Positions 1 to 7,067 of a stretch of 13,447 nucleotides of DNA are shown one piece after another. Each line of letters starts with the position of its first letter. Position 1 is the first letter of the stretch. The stretch is from an uncultured Collinsella sp. (GTDB lineage Bacteria > Actinomycetota > Coriobacteriia > Coriobacteriales > Coriobacteriaceae): the NCBI GenBank assembly GCA_900751755.1, contig CAADSP010000108.1, positions 1 to 13,447 on the forward strand, written 5' to 3'. Position numbers and translations under genes: made by a program. A model generated the notes under the pieces. It was not told where the DNA came from and ran no database searches. It was given only the letters and a program-made list of their open reading frames with translations.

Positions 1-85
1 CCCCCCCCGGCCGGGGGCGCGGAGCCGCAATCGTCATGCCGTCGGGGCCGCCCGGGCCGATCCCCACTACGAAGAGCTTTCCCAT
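1..85 (-). CDS. cbiH: Cobalt-precorrin-3B C17-methyltransferase, N-terminal fragment
   Basis: The start of CbiH/CobJ, the SAM-dependent enzyme that methylates C17 and contracts the corrin ring. Only about 28 codons lie in the window. The opening residues MGKLFVVGIGPGG are the glycine-rich SAM-binding start of the tetrapyrrole methylase family, and its place after cbiG fits. The ATG overlaps the cbiG stop by one base (TGATG), and AAGGAG lies five bases upstream, so translation is probably coupled to cbiG. After about residue 23 the reading becomes a Pro/Arg/Gly run from a G/C-only stretch (about positions 1-19) and no longer resembles the family, where an alanine-rich helix is expected. That may be sequence error at the window edge. 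Other tetrapyrrole methylases start similarly, so the exact member rests on context. Confidence 0.6.
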   Translation of the reverse strand, partial: MGKLFVVGIGPGGPDGMTIAAPRPRPGG

Positions 86-1218
86 CACCGCTCCTTAAAC
101 GAAAGTTCGATAGTTACCTTGGAAAACGCGACGGTCACGCCGCCGTGAGCGAGCTTCGAGAAGATAAGTTTGCCCCCGTCCGCGAGCGCCGCGCGCTCGC
201 ACACGTTGTCGACCCCCACCGTCGCACGCACGAAATCAGATGGCGAAACGCTGCCTTCGACCTGCGACAACTCCTCTGCGGAATACGTCGCAAGCGGGAT
301 ATTGCGCGCGCGGCAGAAGGCGAGCAGACCCTCCTCGTGCGCCTTCACGTCGATCGTCGCCGCCTCGCGCACGGCCGAAGGCGAGATGCCCGCCTGCCCG
401 CACGCGAGAAGAAACGCCTCCCCGATGGCTTCGGCGCACGCACCGCGACGGCACCCTATGCCCGCAACGATGCAGGGCACGACAAGGCGAAGCGGCTCGG
501 GCGCAGGCGCCTGCGCCCGCACGCCCGCCGGCTTCCACGTCTCACCGGCGGGCACGACCTCGCCCGTTGTCTCCGACGCGCGAACGGACGCACCTGCATT
601 CGCGCCAGCGAACGGCGACACGACGATATCGGCCCGAGCGCGGTCGGACGCAATGTCAACCCCCTCAGGTGGCTGTCCCGAAATCGGCATGTCGGAATAG
701 AGCGCCACGCGCCCGCCCGAAAGCAGCCGCGCCGACACTCGCTTGATGGCCTCGGGATTCGAAACGGCGAGCCCCGCACAGCGCGCCCACGTATCCACCG
801 CCCACACGCCGCGGACGTCGGTCGCCGTGGTGATGACGGGGATGGCCCCTGCCGCGCGTGCCACAGTTTGCGCAAGCTCGTTCGCACCGCCCAAATGCCC
901 CGACAAAAGCGGGACGGCAAAGCGCCCCGCCTCGTCAATCACCACAACCGCGGAATCGGTTGCCTTCGAGGCGACATGCGGCGCGATCGCCCGCACGGCG
1001 ATGCCCGCCGCGCCCACGAACAGAAGCGCGTCCGACGCTTCCCACGCGAGCGCCGTCCATGTGCGCAGGTCGGCCTTCCCCTCGCCGAACCCGCGCGAAA
1101 CGGAAACGTCCCAGCCAGGGTCATCTTCACCTGTCTGCGCGCAATCGGAAAGCGCGCGTGCGGTGCGCTCCGCCAACGCATACCCCCTCTCAGTGAACGC
1201 TATGCAGGAAACCCTCAT
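85..1218 (-). CDS. cbiG: Cobalt-precorrin-5A hydrolase CbiG
   Basis: CbiG opens the delta-lactone ring of cobalt-precorrin-5A and releases acetaldehyde, in the cytoplasmic anaerobic cobalamin pathway. The 377-residue protein has the full family layout. The N-terminal domain carries the hallmark stretch at about residues 67-116, including VGAAGIAVRAIAPHV and PLLSGHLGGANELA. A variable middle follows at about 120-245. The C-terminal domain begins near residue 250 (VAGIGCRRG) and continues through TIDVKAHEEGLLAF. The ATG abuts the stop of the upstream cbiL remnant (TAGATG), and its own stop overlaps the cbiH start, so all are one transcript. No frameshift or missing motif is visible, in contrast to the two genes before it. 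Start and family are secure. Confidence 0.95.
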   Translation of the reverse strand: MRVSCIAFTERGYALAERTARALSDCAQTGEDDPGWDVSVSRGFGEGKADLRTWTALAWEASDALLFVGAAGIAVRAIAPHVASKATDSAVVVIDEAGRFAVPLLSGHLGGANELAQTVARAAGAIPVITTATDVRGVWAVDTWARCAGLAVSNPEAIKRVSARLLSGGRVALYSDMPISGQPPEGVDIASDRARADIVVSPFAGANAGASVRASETTGEVVPAGETWKPAGVRAQAPAPEPLRLVVPCIVAGIGCRRGACAEAIGEAFLLACGQAGISPSAVREAATIDVKAHEEGLLAFCRARNIPLATYSAEELSQVEGSVSPSDFVRATVGVDNVCERAALADGGKLIFSKLAHGGVTVAFSKVTIELSFKER

Positions 1219-1452
1219 CTAGCGCACCACCATCGTCGAGAAGTAGCTGCCCCGATCGGGCACATCGTCGAGCGAGCGGTACACGCGCTCGCCCGGAAGC
1301 CCACAGTCCTCTACGAGCTCGGCACCGTCGAAGGCGCCCTCCTCGCGAAGGATGCGCTTCGTGTCCTCAAGCGAGCGGCGCGCCTTCATGACCACCTTCG
1401 TCCCCGGCCAGCCGATTGCGCGGCGCACCCCGCACAGCGCGCCTTTACTCAT
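1219..1452 (-). pseudogene. cbiL: Cobalt-precorrin-2 C20-methyltransferase, internally deleted remnant
   Basis: CbiL/CobI methylates C20 of cobalt-precorrin-2 and is normally about 220-240 residues. Here a 77-residue reading frame starts like CbiL (MSKGALCGV) but jumps at about positions 1405-1428 to the C-terminal part of the enzyme: KVVMKARR, then the LVEDCGLPGERVYRSL segment and the closing YFSTMVVR. The Gly-rich SAM-binding loop and the central catalytic region are gone, roughly 150 residues, with the frame kept. The ATG overlaps the cbiD stop by eight bases (ATGAGTAA), which is the normal start for this operon position. The stop directly touches the cbiG ATG. As read, the product cannot be an active methyltransferase. 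A genuine deletion and an assembly collapse cannot be told apart here. Confidence 0.75.
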
Positions 1453-2630
1453 ACGTCGCCCCCAATTCCCCGATAACTGCATCGGCGCCCGACGTGCGGA
1501 AAAGCTCGCGGCGCTCGGCGTCGAACACGACCGCGGCGATGTCGCATGCGCCCGCCGCGCGGCGGCGCAACCTGTCCTCGATTGCCGCAGCGAGCGAGGC
1601 GCGCGCAGCGTCCCCCACGCCGGCGGCCTCGATTACCTCGAGCGCCGCCGTGGTCGTGACCGACGACATGATCTCGCGCACGGTCTTCGCGCCCGCGCCG
1701 GCCAAGGCCGCGTGGGCGGCCAGAATCTCCGCGCGGCAGTCGGCGGTACGCGAATGGGTGTCCATGATGCCGCCAGCGACCTTAACCAGCTTGCCGATGT
1801 GTCCCACAAGAAGGACATTGGTGAATCCCTCGCGAACGCAGCAATCAATCGCATCGCCCACAAAGTTGGAGATGAAGACCACCGGCGCACCGTTTAGGTG
1901 GAAATGCCCCGAGATGAACTGCCCACCGTAGTTGCCGGGCGTGAGCACGACTCCGCGTCGCCCCATAACCGCATGCTGCCGGATCTCGAGCACGATGCTG
2001 TCGCGCAAGGCAGCGAGGCTGCGCGGCTCGACGATGCCCGTCGTGCCCAGGATGGAGATGCCGCCCTCTATCCCCAGGTGCGGGTTAAAGGTCTTTTCGG
2101 CAAGGGAAACGCCCTCGGGTACCGAAATCGTCACAGCAATATTTCCAGAAAAGCCGTGCGCGGCGCACACCTCGCGCACCGCCGAAGTGATCATCGCGCG
2201 CGGCGTCGCGTTGATGGCGGCCGCCCCCACCGGCCGGCCGCGCCCCGGGCAACGTCCCGCGCCCCCCGCCCACGCCGCCATCGACGGAAACTTCCGATTC
2301 GCGCGTGGGCACGCCCTTGCTGCCCGCAGCGCCCGTGCCCGACCCCGCATGTTCCACGCGCGCGTACACGAGCACGCCGTCGGTCACATCGGCATCGTCG
2401 CCTGCGTCCTTTCGCACGGCGCACTGGGCACACCCCTCGCCGATGCATGCGTCGACCACGTTCGCCTCGACGGGCAGCCCGCCGGGGGTGACGATCGACA
2501 CGAGGCCGACGAGCTTTCGTGACAAGAGCATCTCGCAGGCCGCCTTCGCCGCGAGCGCGGCGCAGCTCCCCGTGGTGTAGCCGCAGCGCAGGCGGGTCGT
2601 CCCGGTATATATGTAGTGCTCGAAGGCCAC
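1445..2630 (-). pseudogene. cbiD: Cobalt-precorrin-5B C1-methyltransferase CbiD, frameshifted
   Basis: CbiD methylates C1 of cobalt-precorrin-5B. Two frames together give a complete protein of about 394 residues. The N-terminal part runs from a GTG at 2630 (VAFEHYIYTG, then LRCGYTTGSCAA, a CbiD hallmark) to about 2247. The C-terminal part continues one base out of phase from about 2243 (PVGAAAINATPRAMI, later FNPHLGIEGGISILGTTG and GNYGGQFISGHFHLNG) to the TAA at 1445. Removing one base from the four-base run at 2243-2246 restores the family spacing between the PG and PVG motifs exactly. GTG is the only sensible start: it lies one base past the cbiF stop, and the N-terminus then has normal length. 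Two glycine codons just before the shift (at 2265-2267 and 2256-2258) sit where the family has valine, so error is a real possibility. Confidence 0.9.
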
Positions 2631-2631
2631 G

Positions 2632-3423
2632 CTAGCTGCTCGCCTTCCGATACCCCGTGGCAAACGAAGGGTCGTAAAGCTTGCTGCGCTCGTACGACTC
2701 CGCTTGCGCGCCGTCGTGCGCAAGCCCGCCGCGAGCTCCGAGCACGCGGCCCACCACCACGAGCGCCGTGCGGTCGATGCCCTCTCGCGCGCCCGCATCG
2801 GCGAGCGTGCCCACTGTGCAGCGCACCACGCGCTCCTCAGGCCAGGTCGCCTTGTACACGAGCGCCGCCGGCTCGTCGGAGCTGCGGCCCGCGGCCAAAA
2901 GCTCGGCGGAAAGCTCGGCGAGCATACCCGAGCTCAGGAAGATGACCATAGTCGAGCCGCTTTCCGCCATGGTGCGCATACCCTCGCCCGCGGGCATGGG
3001 GGTGCGCCCGGAAAGCCGCGTGATCACGACCGACTGGCTGATTCCCGGCAGCGTGTATTCCTGGCGAAGCGCCGCCGCGGCACCGCAAAAGCTCGACACG
3101 CCGGGCACCACCTCGTAGTCCACGCCGCGCGCGTCGAGCGCGTCCATCTGCTCCTGGATGGCGCCGTACAGGCACGGGTCGCCCGTGTGCAGGCGCACCA
3201 CTTCCTCGCCCCGCGCATCTGCCGCGCACATCACGTCGAGCACTTCCTCCAAGGTCATGTGCGCGCTGTCGTAGACGATGCAGGATTCCTTGCACTCAGC
3301 GAGCAGCTCGGGGTTCACAAGGCTTCCCGCCCAAACGACCACGTCGGCTGCGCGCAGAAGGCGCGCCCCGCGCAGCGTGATAAGGTCGGCGGCGCCCGAG
3401 CCTGCGCCAACGATATGAATCAT
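2632..3423 (-). CDS. cbiF: Cobalt-precorrin-4 C11-methyltransferase CbiF
   Basis: CbiF/CobM transfers a methyl group from SAM to C11 of cobalt-precorrin-4. The 263-residue length is normal. Visible family motifs are the N-terminal SAM loop MIHIVGAGSG (1-10), WAGSLVNPELL (31-41), the GDPCLYGAIQEQM block (81-93), VPGVSSFCGAAAAL (106-119), and the CbiF-specific TLPGISQSVVITRLSGRTPMP (within 124-144). The ATG at 3423 was chosen over an upstream ATG at 3567 because the protein then begins exactly at the family start and GAAGG lies five bases upstream. It is the first gene of the minus-strand operon in this window, with the next gene starting one base after its stop. It diverges from the riboswitch-controlled cbiK operon across a 458-base gap. 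No lesion is seen. Confidence 0.95.
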   Translation of the reverse strand: MIHIVGAGSGAADLITLRGARLLRAADVVVWAGSLVNPELLAECKESCIVYDSAHMTLEEVLDVMCAADARGEEVVRLHTGDPCLYGAIQEQMDALDARGVDYEVVPGVSSFCGAAAALRQEYTLPGISQSVVITRLSGRTPMPAGEGMRTMAESGSTMVIFLSSGMLAELSAELLAAGRSSDEPAALVYKATWPEERVVRCTVGTLADAGAREGIDRTALVVVGRVLGARGGLAHDGAQAESYERSKLYDPSFATGYRKASS

Positions 3424-3554
3424 CCGAGCCTTCCCTTCCCGTTTCTCATCGCAACCGTTTACGCCGCCATTCGCGCAGCGGGCAAAACACGGCGCCTGCG
3501 GCGGCAATCGGGGCAAATACGCAGGCAGGAGGTGCAATGCCGCCCGCCCTGGCT

Positions 3555-3583
3555 TTGACACGTTCACAAGTGCCCACTATCAT
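3555..3583 (+). promoter_or_regulatory. Sigma-70 type promoter of the cbiK-transporter operon
   Basis: A perfect -35 TTGACA (3555-3560), a 17-base spacer and a -10 TATCAT (3578-3583, one mismatch to TATAAT). Transcription would start near 3590, about 45 bases before the cobalamin riboswitch. The -10 lies inside the palindrome ACTATCATAGT (3576-3586), so the opposite strand reads TATGAT at the same place. No matching -35 is visible for a minus-strand promoter, so the start site for cbiF is not assigned. Confidence 0.75.
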
Positions 3584-3634
3584 AGTAAAAGATTCGGCAA
3601 CGAGCATATGACAATCGGATAAAAGGAAATGACC

Positions 3635-3762
3635 GGCGCGGCGCCCGCACAGCCCGCGCTGGCTTGCGGAGGGAACCAGGTGGGAATCCTGGGCAAGGGA
3701 CATTACTGTATAGGACGCGCGGGCGAACCGCCTCGCGCCCCAAGCCAGACTGCTTCGCCTTT
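3635..3762 (+). promoter_or_regulatory. Cobalamin riboswitch
   Basis: The core signature of the cobalamin aptamer is visible in order: GGGAACCAGGTGGGAATCC (3671-3689), where CCAGG and CCTGG form a short hairpin displaying the conserved GGTG; then GGGACATTACTGTA (3697-3710), matching the conserved ACTG element; a variable GC hairpin (about 3717-3738); and AAGCCAGAC (3742-3750), the conserved 3' box. GGCTTG (3661-3666) pairs perfectly with CAAGCC (3741-3746), closing the core. The outer limits are approximate. It lies in the 5' leader of cbiK and downstream of the promoter, so binding of adenosyl- or methylcobalamin is expected to lower expression of cbiK and the transporter genes. Family identity is firm; the ligand subtype is not determined. 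Confidence 0.87.
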
Positions 3763-3768
3763 TCCTCA

Positions 3769-3839
3769 CGGCATCGCCGTGGCGTTAGCTCCTTGTGAAC
3801 CCCGAGGGGTGCGCTTTTCTTTCGCTTGTGCCGACAAGC
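3769..3839 (+). promoter_or_regulatory. Probable riboswitch expression platform
   Basis: Three short hairpins follow the aptamer: CACGGC/GCCGTG around 3768-3782, ACCCC/GGGGT at 3799-3810 followed by TTTTCTTT at 3815-3822, and GCTTGT/ACAAGC at 3824-3839. The middle one with its T-rich tail could be a weak intrinsic terminator, giving control by premature termination. Its stem is short and the T-run starts four bases late. The cbiK ribosome-binding site (GAGGAAAGG, about 3867-3875) is not clearly sequestered by any of them, so the mode of switching is an inference. Confidence 0.35.
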
Positions 3840-3881
3840 AACTGTCGCCGGGGGACCGGCAAACCGAGGAAAGGAAAAACC

Positions 3882-4808
3882 ATGTCCGACCAGATGTCAC
3901 GCCGCGGCTTCATGGGCGCCGCAGCAACCGGAGCCGTCGCGCTCGCTGGAATCGCGCTCGCGGGCTGCTCCAACACCTCCGCGAGTTCCGAGAAATCGAG
4001 TGAAAAGGAGAAGGCCGTGAAGCCGGTCATCCTCGTCACGAGCTTCGGCACGAGCTACAACGACTCGCGCCACATCACCATCGGCGCCATCGAAGACGCT
4101 ATCCGCGAGAAGTACTGGCAGGACTACGACATCCGCCGCGCCTTCACCGCGCAGATCATCATCGACAAGCTGAAGAAGCGCGACGGCATCACGATCGACA
4201 ACATGACCGAGGCGCTCGACCGCTGCGTGGAAGACGGCGTAAAGGAAATCGTCGTGCAGCCGACGCATCTCATGGGTGGCCTGGAATACACCGACGTGAA
4301 AGACGAGCTCGACAAGTACGCCGACAAGTTCGACAAGATCTCGCTCGGCGACCCGCTGCTCACCTCCGACGACGACTACAAGAAGGTGGCCGCAGCCATT
4401 AAGGAGAACATGGCGTCCTTCGACGACGGCAAGACGGCGCTGTGCCTCATGGGTCACGGCACCGAAGCCGATTCCAACGCCGACTATGCCAAGATGCAGG
4501 AAGTGTTTAAGAACGAGGGCTTGACGCAGTTCTTCGTCGGCACCGTCGAGGCTGAACCGACCTGCGAGGATGTTATCGCCGCCGCGAGCGCCGCAGGCTA
4601 CAAGAAGGCCGTGCTCGCGCCGTTCATGGTGGTCGCGGGCGACCACGCGAATAACGACATGGCAGACGAGACCGACCCCGACAGCTGGGCTGCGAAGTTC
4701 GTGGCCGCCGGCTTCGAAGTGACGTGCCTGCTCCAGGGTCTGGGACAGAACGTCGCGGTCGACGACATCTACGTCTCGCACGTGGACGACGCCATCGCCA
4801 AGCTGTAA
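3882..4808 (+). CDS. cbiK: Exported lipoprotein-type sirohydrochlorin cobaltochelatase CbiK
   Basis: Class II chelatase of the CbiK type, which inserts Co2+ (in some homologues iron) into sirohydrochlorin without ATP. The 308-residue protein has a 29-residue leader with a twin-arginine motif (SRRGFMG, R7-R8), an Ala/Gly-rich hydrophobic segment and a lipobox LAGC with Cys29. It is therefore predicted to be exported folded and lipid-anchored on the outer face. The chelatase part (46-308) shows LVTSFGTSY near its start, VQPTHLMGGLEY (125-136), MGHGTEAD (190-197) and VVAGDHANNDMADE (250-263). H192 and H255 sit where Salmonella CbiK has its metal-binding histidines. The ATG at 3882 was chosen because it gives a proper signal peptide and follows GAGGAAAGG; an ATG at 3795 would bury the signal. 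First gene after the riboswitch. Chelation or demetallation of heme-like substrates is an alternative role. Confidence 0.92.
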   Translation: MSDQMSRRGFMGAAATGAVALAGIALAGCSNTSASSEKSSEKEKAVKPVILVTSFGTSYNDSRHITIGAIEDAIREKYWQDYDIRRAFTAQIIIDKLKKRDGITIDNMTEALDRCVEDGVKEIVVQPTHLMGGLEYTDVKDELDKYADKFDKISLGDPLLTSDDDYKKVAAAIKENMASFDDGKTALCLMGHGTEADSNADYAKMQEVFKNEGLTQFFVGTVEAEPTCEDVIAAASAAGYKKAVLAPFMVVAGDHANNDMADETDPDSWAAKFVAAGFEVTCLLQGLGQNVAVDDIYVSHVDDAIAKL

Positions 4809-4817
4809 ACTCGCCGC

Positions 4818-4890
4818 GCACGGGGGCGCCGGTCGCGTCCCCGTGCAACGGGCATGCGCCTTCCCCGACTGACGGCGCATGCCCGTTGCA
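4818..4890 (+). other. Intercistronic RNA hairpins between cbiK and the next gene
   Basis: Two inverted repeats fill the 145-base gap. The first pairs GCACGGGG (4818-4825) with CCCCGTGC (4839-4846). The second is a perfect 17-base stem, 4844-4860 with 4874-4890, around a 13-base loop. They share three bases, so both cannot form completely. No T-run follows, so this is not a typical terminator. A processing or mRNA-stability element, or partial attenuation that sets different levels of cbiK and the transporter, is more likely. Confidence 0.6.
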
Positions 4891-4953
4891 TTCGCATCCC
4901 GCCCGCCCACCGCACGGCGCGGGCGGTCGAAGCGATTGAAAGGAACCCCCTCC

Positions 4954-5487
4954 ATGTTGAAGAAAACCCTCGCCTTCGCCCTGTCAGCGGCGCTTTTCGC
5001 GTTCTCGCTCGCCGGCTGCGGCGGAAATTCAATCGACAGCGCAAAGGCAAGCGATGCCGATTCCCAGGAAAAGACCGAACAGGCGGCCGATGCGCCCGAG
5101 GGCGCAAGCGCTGCCCCCATCACCGCCGACAAGGTGGCCGACGGCACCTATCCGATCACCGTAGATTCCAGCTCGAACATGTTCAGGATTGTGGACGCCC
5201 AGCTCATCGTGGAAAACGGCTCCATGCACTGCGTGATGACGCTTTCCGGCACGGGCTACGGCAAGCTCTTCATGGGCACGGGCGACGAGGCTGCCGCCGC
5301 GAGCGAGGCCGACTTCATCCCCTATGTGGAAAACGCGGAAGGCAAGTACACCTACGACGTGCCCGTTGAAGCGCTCGACGAGGACACCGCCTGCGCCGCG
5401 TGGAGTATTAGAAAAGAGCGGTGGTACGACCGCACGCTCGTGTTCGAATCCGCCGGCGTCGATCTGCGCGCCGACGCACTGAAGTAA
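4954..5487 (+). CDS. Small lipoprotein with a NEAT-like beta domain
   Basis: A 177-residue predicted lipoprotein of unassigned function. The signal peptide ends in a lipobox LAGC (Cys22), followed by a low-complexity Ala/Asp/Glu linker to about residue 58. The folded part (about 62-168) has the pattern LIVENGSMHCVMTLSGTGY, a GKLFMGTGDEA loop, then KYTYDVPVEALDEDTACAAW and RTLVFESAG. This layout (ligand loop, strand, PV-L-DED strand, closing hydrophobic strand) matches the N-terminal domain of the next gene product position by position, so the two appear to be paralogous domains. The pattern resembles NEAT heme-binding domains, but I do not see a clear YxxxY heme motif. ATG 4954 has AAAGGA nine bases upstream. 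It is followed after four bases by the binding-protein gene, so a role as an accessory surface receptor for the same ligand is inferred. Confidence 0.8.
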   Translation: MLKKTLAFALSAALFAFSLAGCGGNSIDSAKASDADSQEKTEQAADAPEGASAAPITADKVADGTYPITVDSSSNMFRIVDAQLIVENGSMHCVMTLSGTGYGKLFMGTGDEAAAASEADFIPYVENAEGKYTYDVPVEALDEDTACAAWSIRKERWYDRTLVFESAGVDLRADALK

Positions 5488-5491
5488 CACC

Positions 5492-7063
5492 ATGCGGTCG
5501 ATTCTTCCCAAGGGGGAAAGCAGAAAGCGCCGCAGCATCGCGGTGCGCGTGATCGCCTGCATTCTCGTCGCCCTGCTCGCGCTTCCCTTCGCGGGGTGCA
5601 GTGCGAGCCCGAACGCGACCGGTGGCACGGCGGGCTCTCAGGAATACACTGTGAGCGTCTCGCTTGCCGGCGGGTCAGGGCGCGCAAGCATCGCCTCACC
5701 CACCACAATTGTGAAGGATGGCGACACCTACACCGCGACCATCACCTGGTCGAGTTCGAACTACGACAAGATGACCGTCGACGGCGTAGACTACGCGCCC
5801 GTAAACGACGGCGGCAACTCCACGTTCGAGATACCCGTCACGCTCGACGAGGACATCGCCGTGTCGGCCGAGACCGTCGCCATGTCGACGCCGCACACCA
5901 TCGACTACACGCTCTACTTCGACTCATCCACCATGAAGAAGAAAACGGGCGACGATGCAAGCGGCGACTCCCCTGCGGGAACGGCTTCAAGCGCCGCGGC
6001 CGACTTCCACAACGCAGATTTGGGCTGCGGCTGGGAGCCGACGGGGACGCTTCAGCTAGAATACGCCAAGCACTTCACTGTCGACGAGTTCGAAGGCGGC
6101 TTGCGGCTTATCTGCGTTTCGAACGGGGAGCGCTTCCTCGTGGTGCCGCAGGATGCGAAGGTACCTGATGGGTTGAGCTCCGACATCGCGGTCATAAGGC
6201 GCCCCGCCGACAAGGTGTACCTTGTGTCGTCGGCGACGATGTGCCTGGTCGACGCACTCGATGCGAACGACAACATCCTCATGTCGGGCACGAAGGCCGA
6301 CGATTGCTCGGTCGCGGGCTTCAAAAGCGCGCTCGAAAGTGGGGCGATCGCCTACGGCGGCAAGTACAGCGCGCCCGACTACGAACGAATATCGGCCTCG
6401 GGCTGCACGCTCGCCATCGAGAACACCATGATCAACCACACGCCCGATGTGAAGGAAAAGCTGCAGAAGCTCGGGCTCGTCTCGCTCACCGAACAGTCGT
6501 CGAGCGAGACCGAAGCACTCGGGCGCCTCGAGTGGATTAAGCTTTTCGGCGTCCTGTTCGACAAGGAAGACGAGGCCGCGCACCTGTTCAACGAGCAGAA
6601 GGCCCGCGTCGAGCAAACGTCGGGGCTCGCGTCGTCAGGTAAAACCGTGGCGTATTTCTACATTAACTCGAACGGGGCCGCCGTCACGCGGCGGGCGGGC
6701 GACTACGTGGCGCAGATGATCGAGCTTGCAGGCGGCAGCTACGCACTCGATGATGCGCAGACGGCGTCGACGTCAGGTTCGTCAGTAACGCTCGAAATGG
6801 AGCGCTTCTACGCAACGGCGAAGGATGCCGACATCATCGTCTACAACGGCACCATCGACGAATCGGTTGCCACCTTGAAAGACTTCGTAGGCAAAAACGC
6901 GCTATTGTCGCAGTTCAAAGCTGTAAAGAACGGCAACGTCTGGGTCACAAGCGCCGACATGTACCAGCAGATGACTTCTACCGCCGACATTATCGACGAG
7001 CTGCACGGGGCGTTCACCGGCGATGACGCGAGCGACTTCCATTATCTGAGGAAGCTCGGCTAG
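5492..7063 (+). CDS. ABC transporter substrate-binding lipoprotein with N-terminal accessory domain
   Basis: A 523-residue predicted lipoprotein (basic n-region, hydrophobic core, lipobox FAGC with Cys36). Residues about 50-145 form a beta-rich domain (TIVKDGDTYTATITWSSSNY, STFEIPVTLDEDIAVSA, IDYTLYFDSS) related to the preceding small lipoprotein. After a Ser/Ala/Gly linker (about 150-175), residues about 185-510 look like a helical-backbone periplasmic binding protein of the BtuF/FepB class (Peripla_BP_2). Landmarks are SDIAVIRRPADKVYLVSSATM, LAIENTMINHTPDVKEKLQKLG, and GRLEWIKLFGVLF. The usual first conserved part of such proteins matches less well. The start has no strong ribosome-binding site and is probably coupled to the gene ending four bases upstream. 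It should deliver the ligand to the permease encoded next. Iron-siderophore, heme, corrinoid or cobalt complexes are all possible; the riboswitch favours a corrinoid or its precursor. Confidence 0.85.
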   Translation: MRSILPKGESRKRRSIAVRVIACILVALLALPFAGCSASPNATGGTAGSQEYTVSVSLAGGSGRASIASPTTIVKDGDTYTATITWSSSNYDKMTVDGVDYAPVNDGGNSTFEIPVTLDEDIAVSAETVAMSTPHTIDYTLYFDSSTMKKKTGDDASGDSPAGTASSAAADFHNADLGCGWEPTGTLQLEYAKHFTVDEFEGGLRLICVSNGERFLVVPQDAKVPDGLSSDIAVIRRPADKVYLVSSATMCLVDALDANDNILMSGTKADDCSVAGFKSALESGAIAYGGKYSAPDYERISASGCTLAIENTMINHTPDVKEKLQKLGLVSLTEQSSSETEALGRLEWIKLFGVLFDKEDEAAHLFNEQKARVEQTSGLASSGKTVAYFYINSNGAAVTRRAGDYVAQMIELAGGSYALDDAQTASTSGSSVTLEMERFYATAKDADIIVYNGTIDESVATLKDFVGKNALLSQFKAVKNGNVWVTSADMYQQMTSTADIIDELHGAFTGDDASDFHYLRKLG

Positions 7064-7067
7064 CGTC

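Noticed and set aside
1219..1452. A genuine small protein of 77 residues between cbiD and cbiG.
   Set aside because: Both ends match CbiL and the operon position is that of cbiL, so a deleted methyltransferase explains it better than a new gene.
145..1476. A 443-residue open frame on the plus strand opposite cbiG.
   Set aside because: It is Arg/His/Pro-rich, has no family resemblance, and lies opposite a complete, recognisable cbiG. Long antisense frames are expected in DNA this rich in GC.
3424..3554. A second cobalamin riboswitch on the minus strand upstream of cbiF.
   Set aside because: AAAGCCAGG occurs on the minus strand, but the GGTG-containing hairpin and the ACTG box do not precede it in the required order.
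3897..5147. A 416-residue open frame on the minus strand opposite cbiK and the start of the next gene.
   Set aside because: Low-complexity Val/Ala/Arg/Asp composition, no ribosome-binding site or motif, and it mirrors the codon structure of cbiK.
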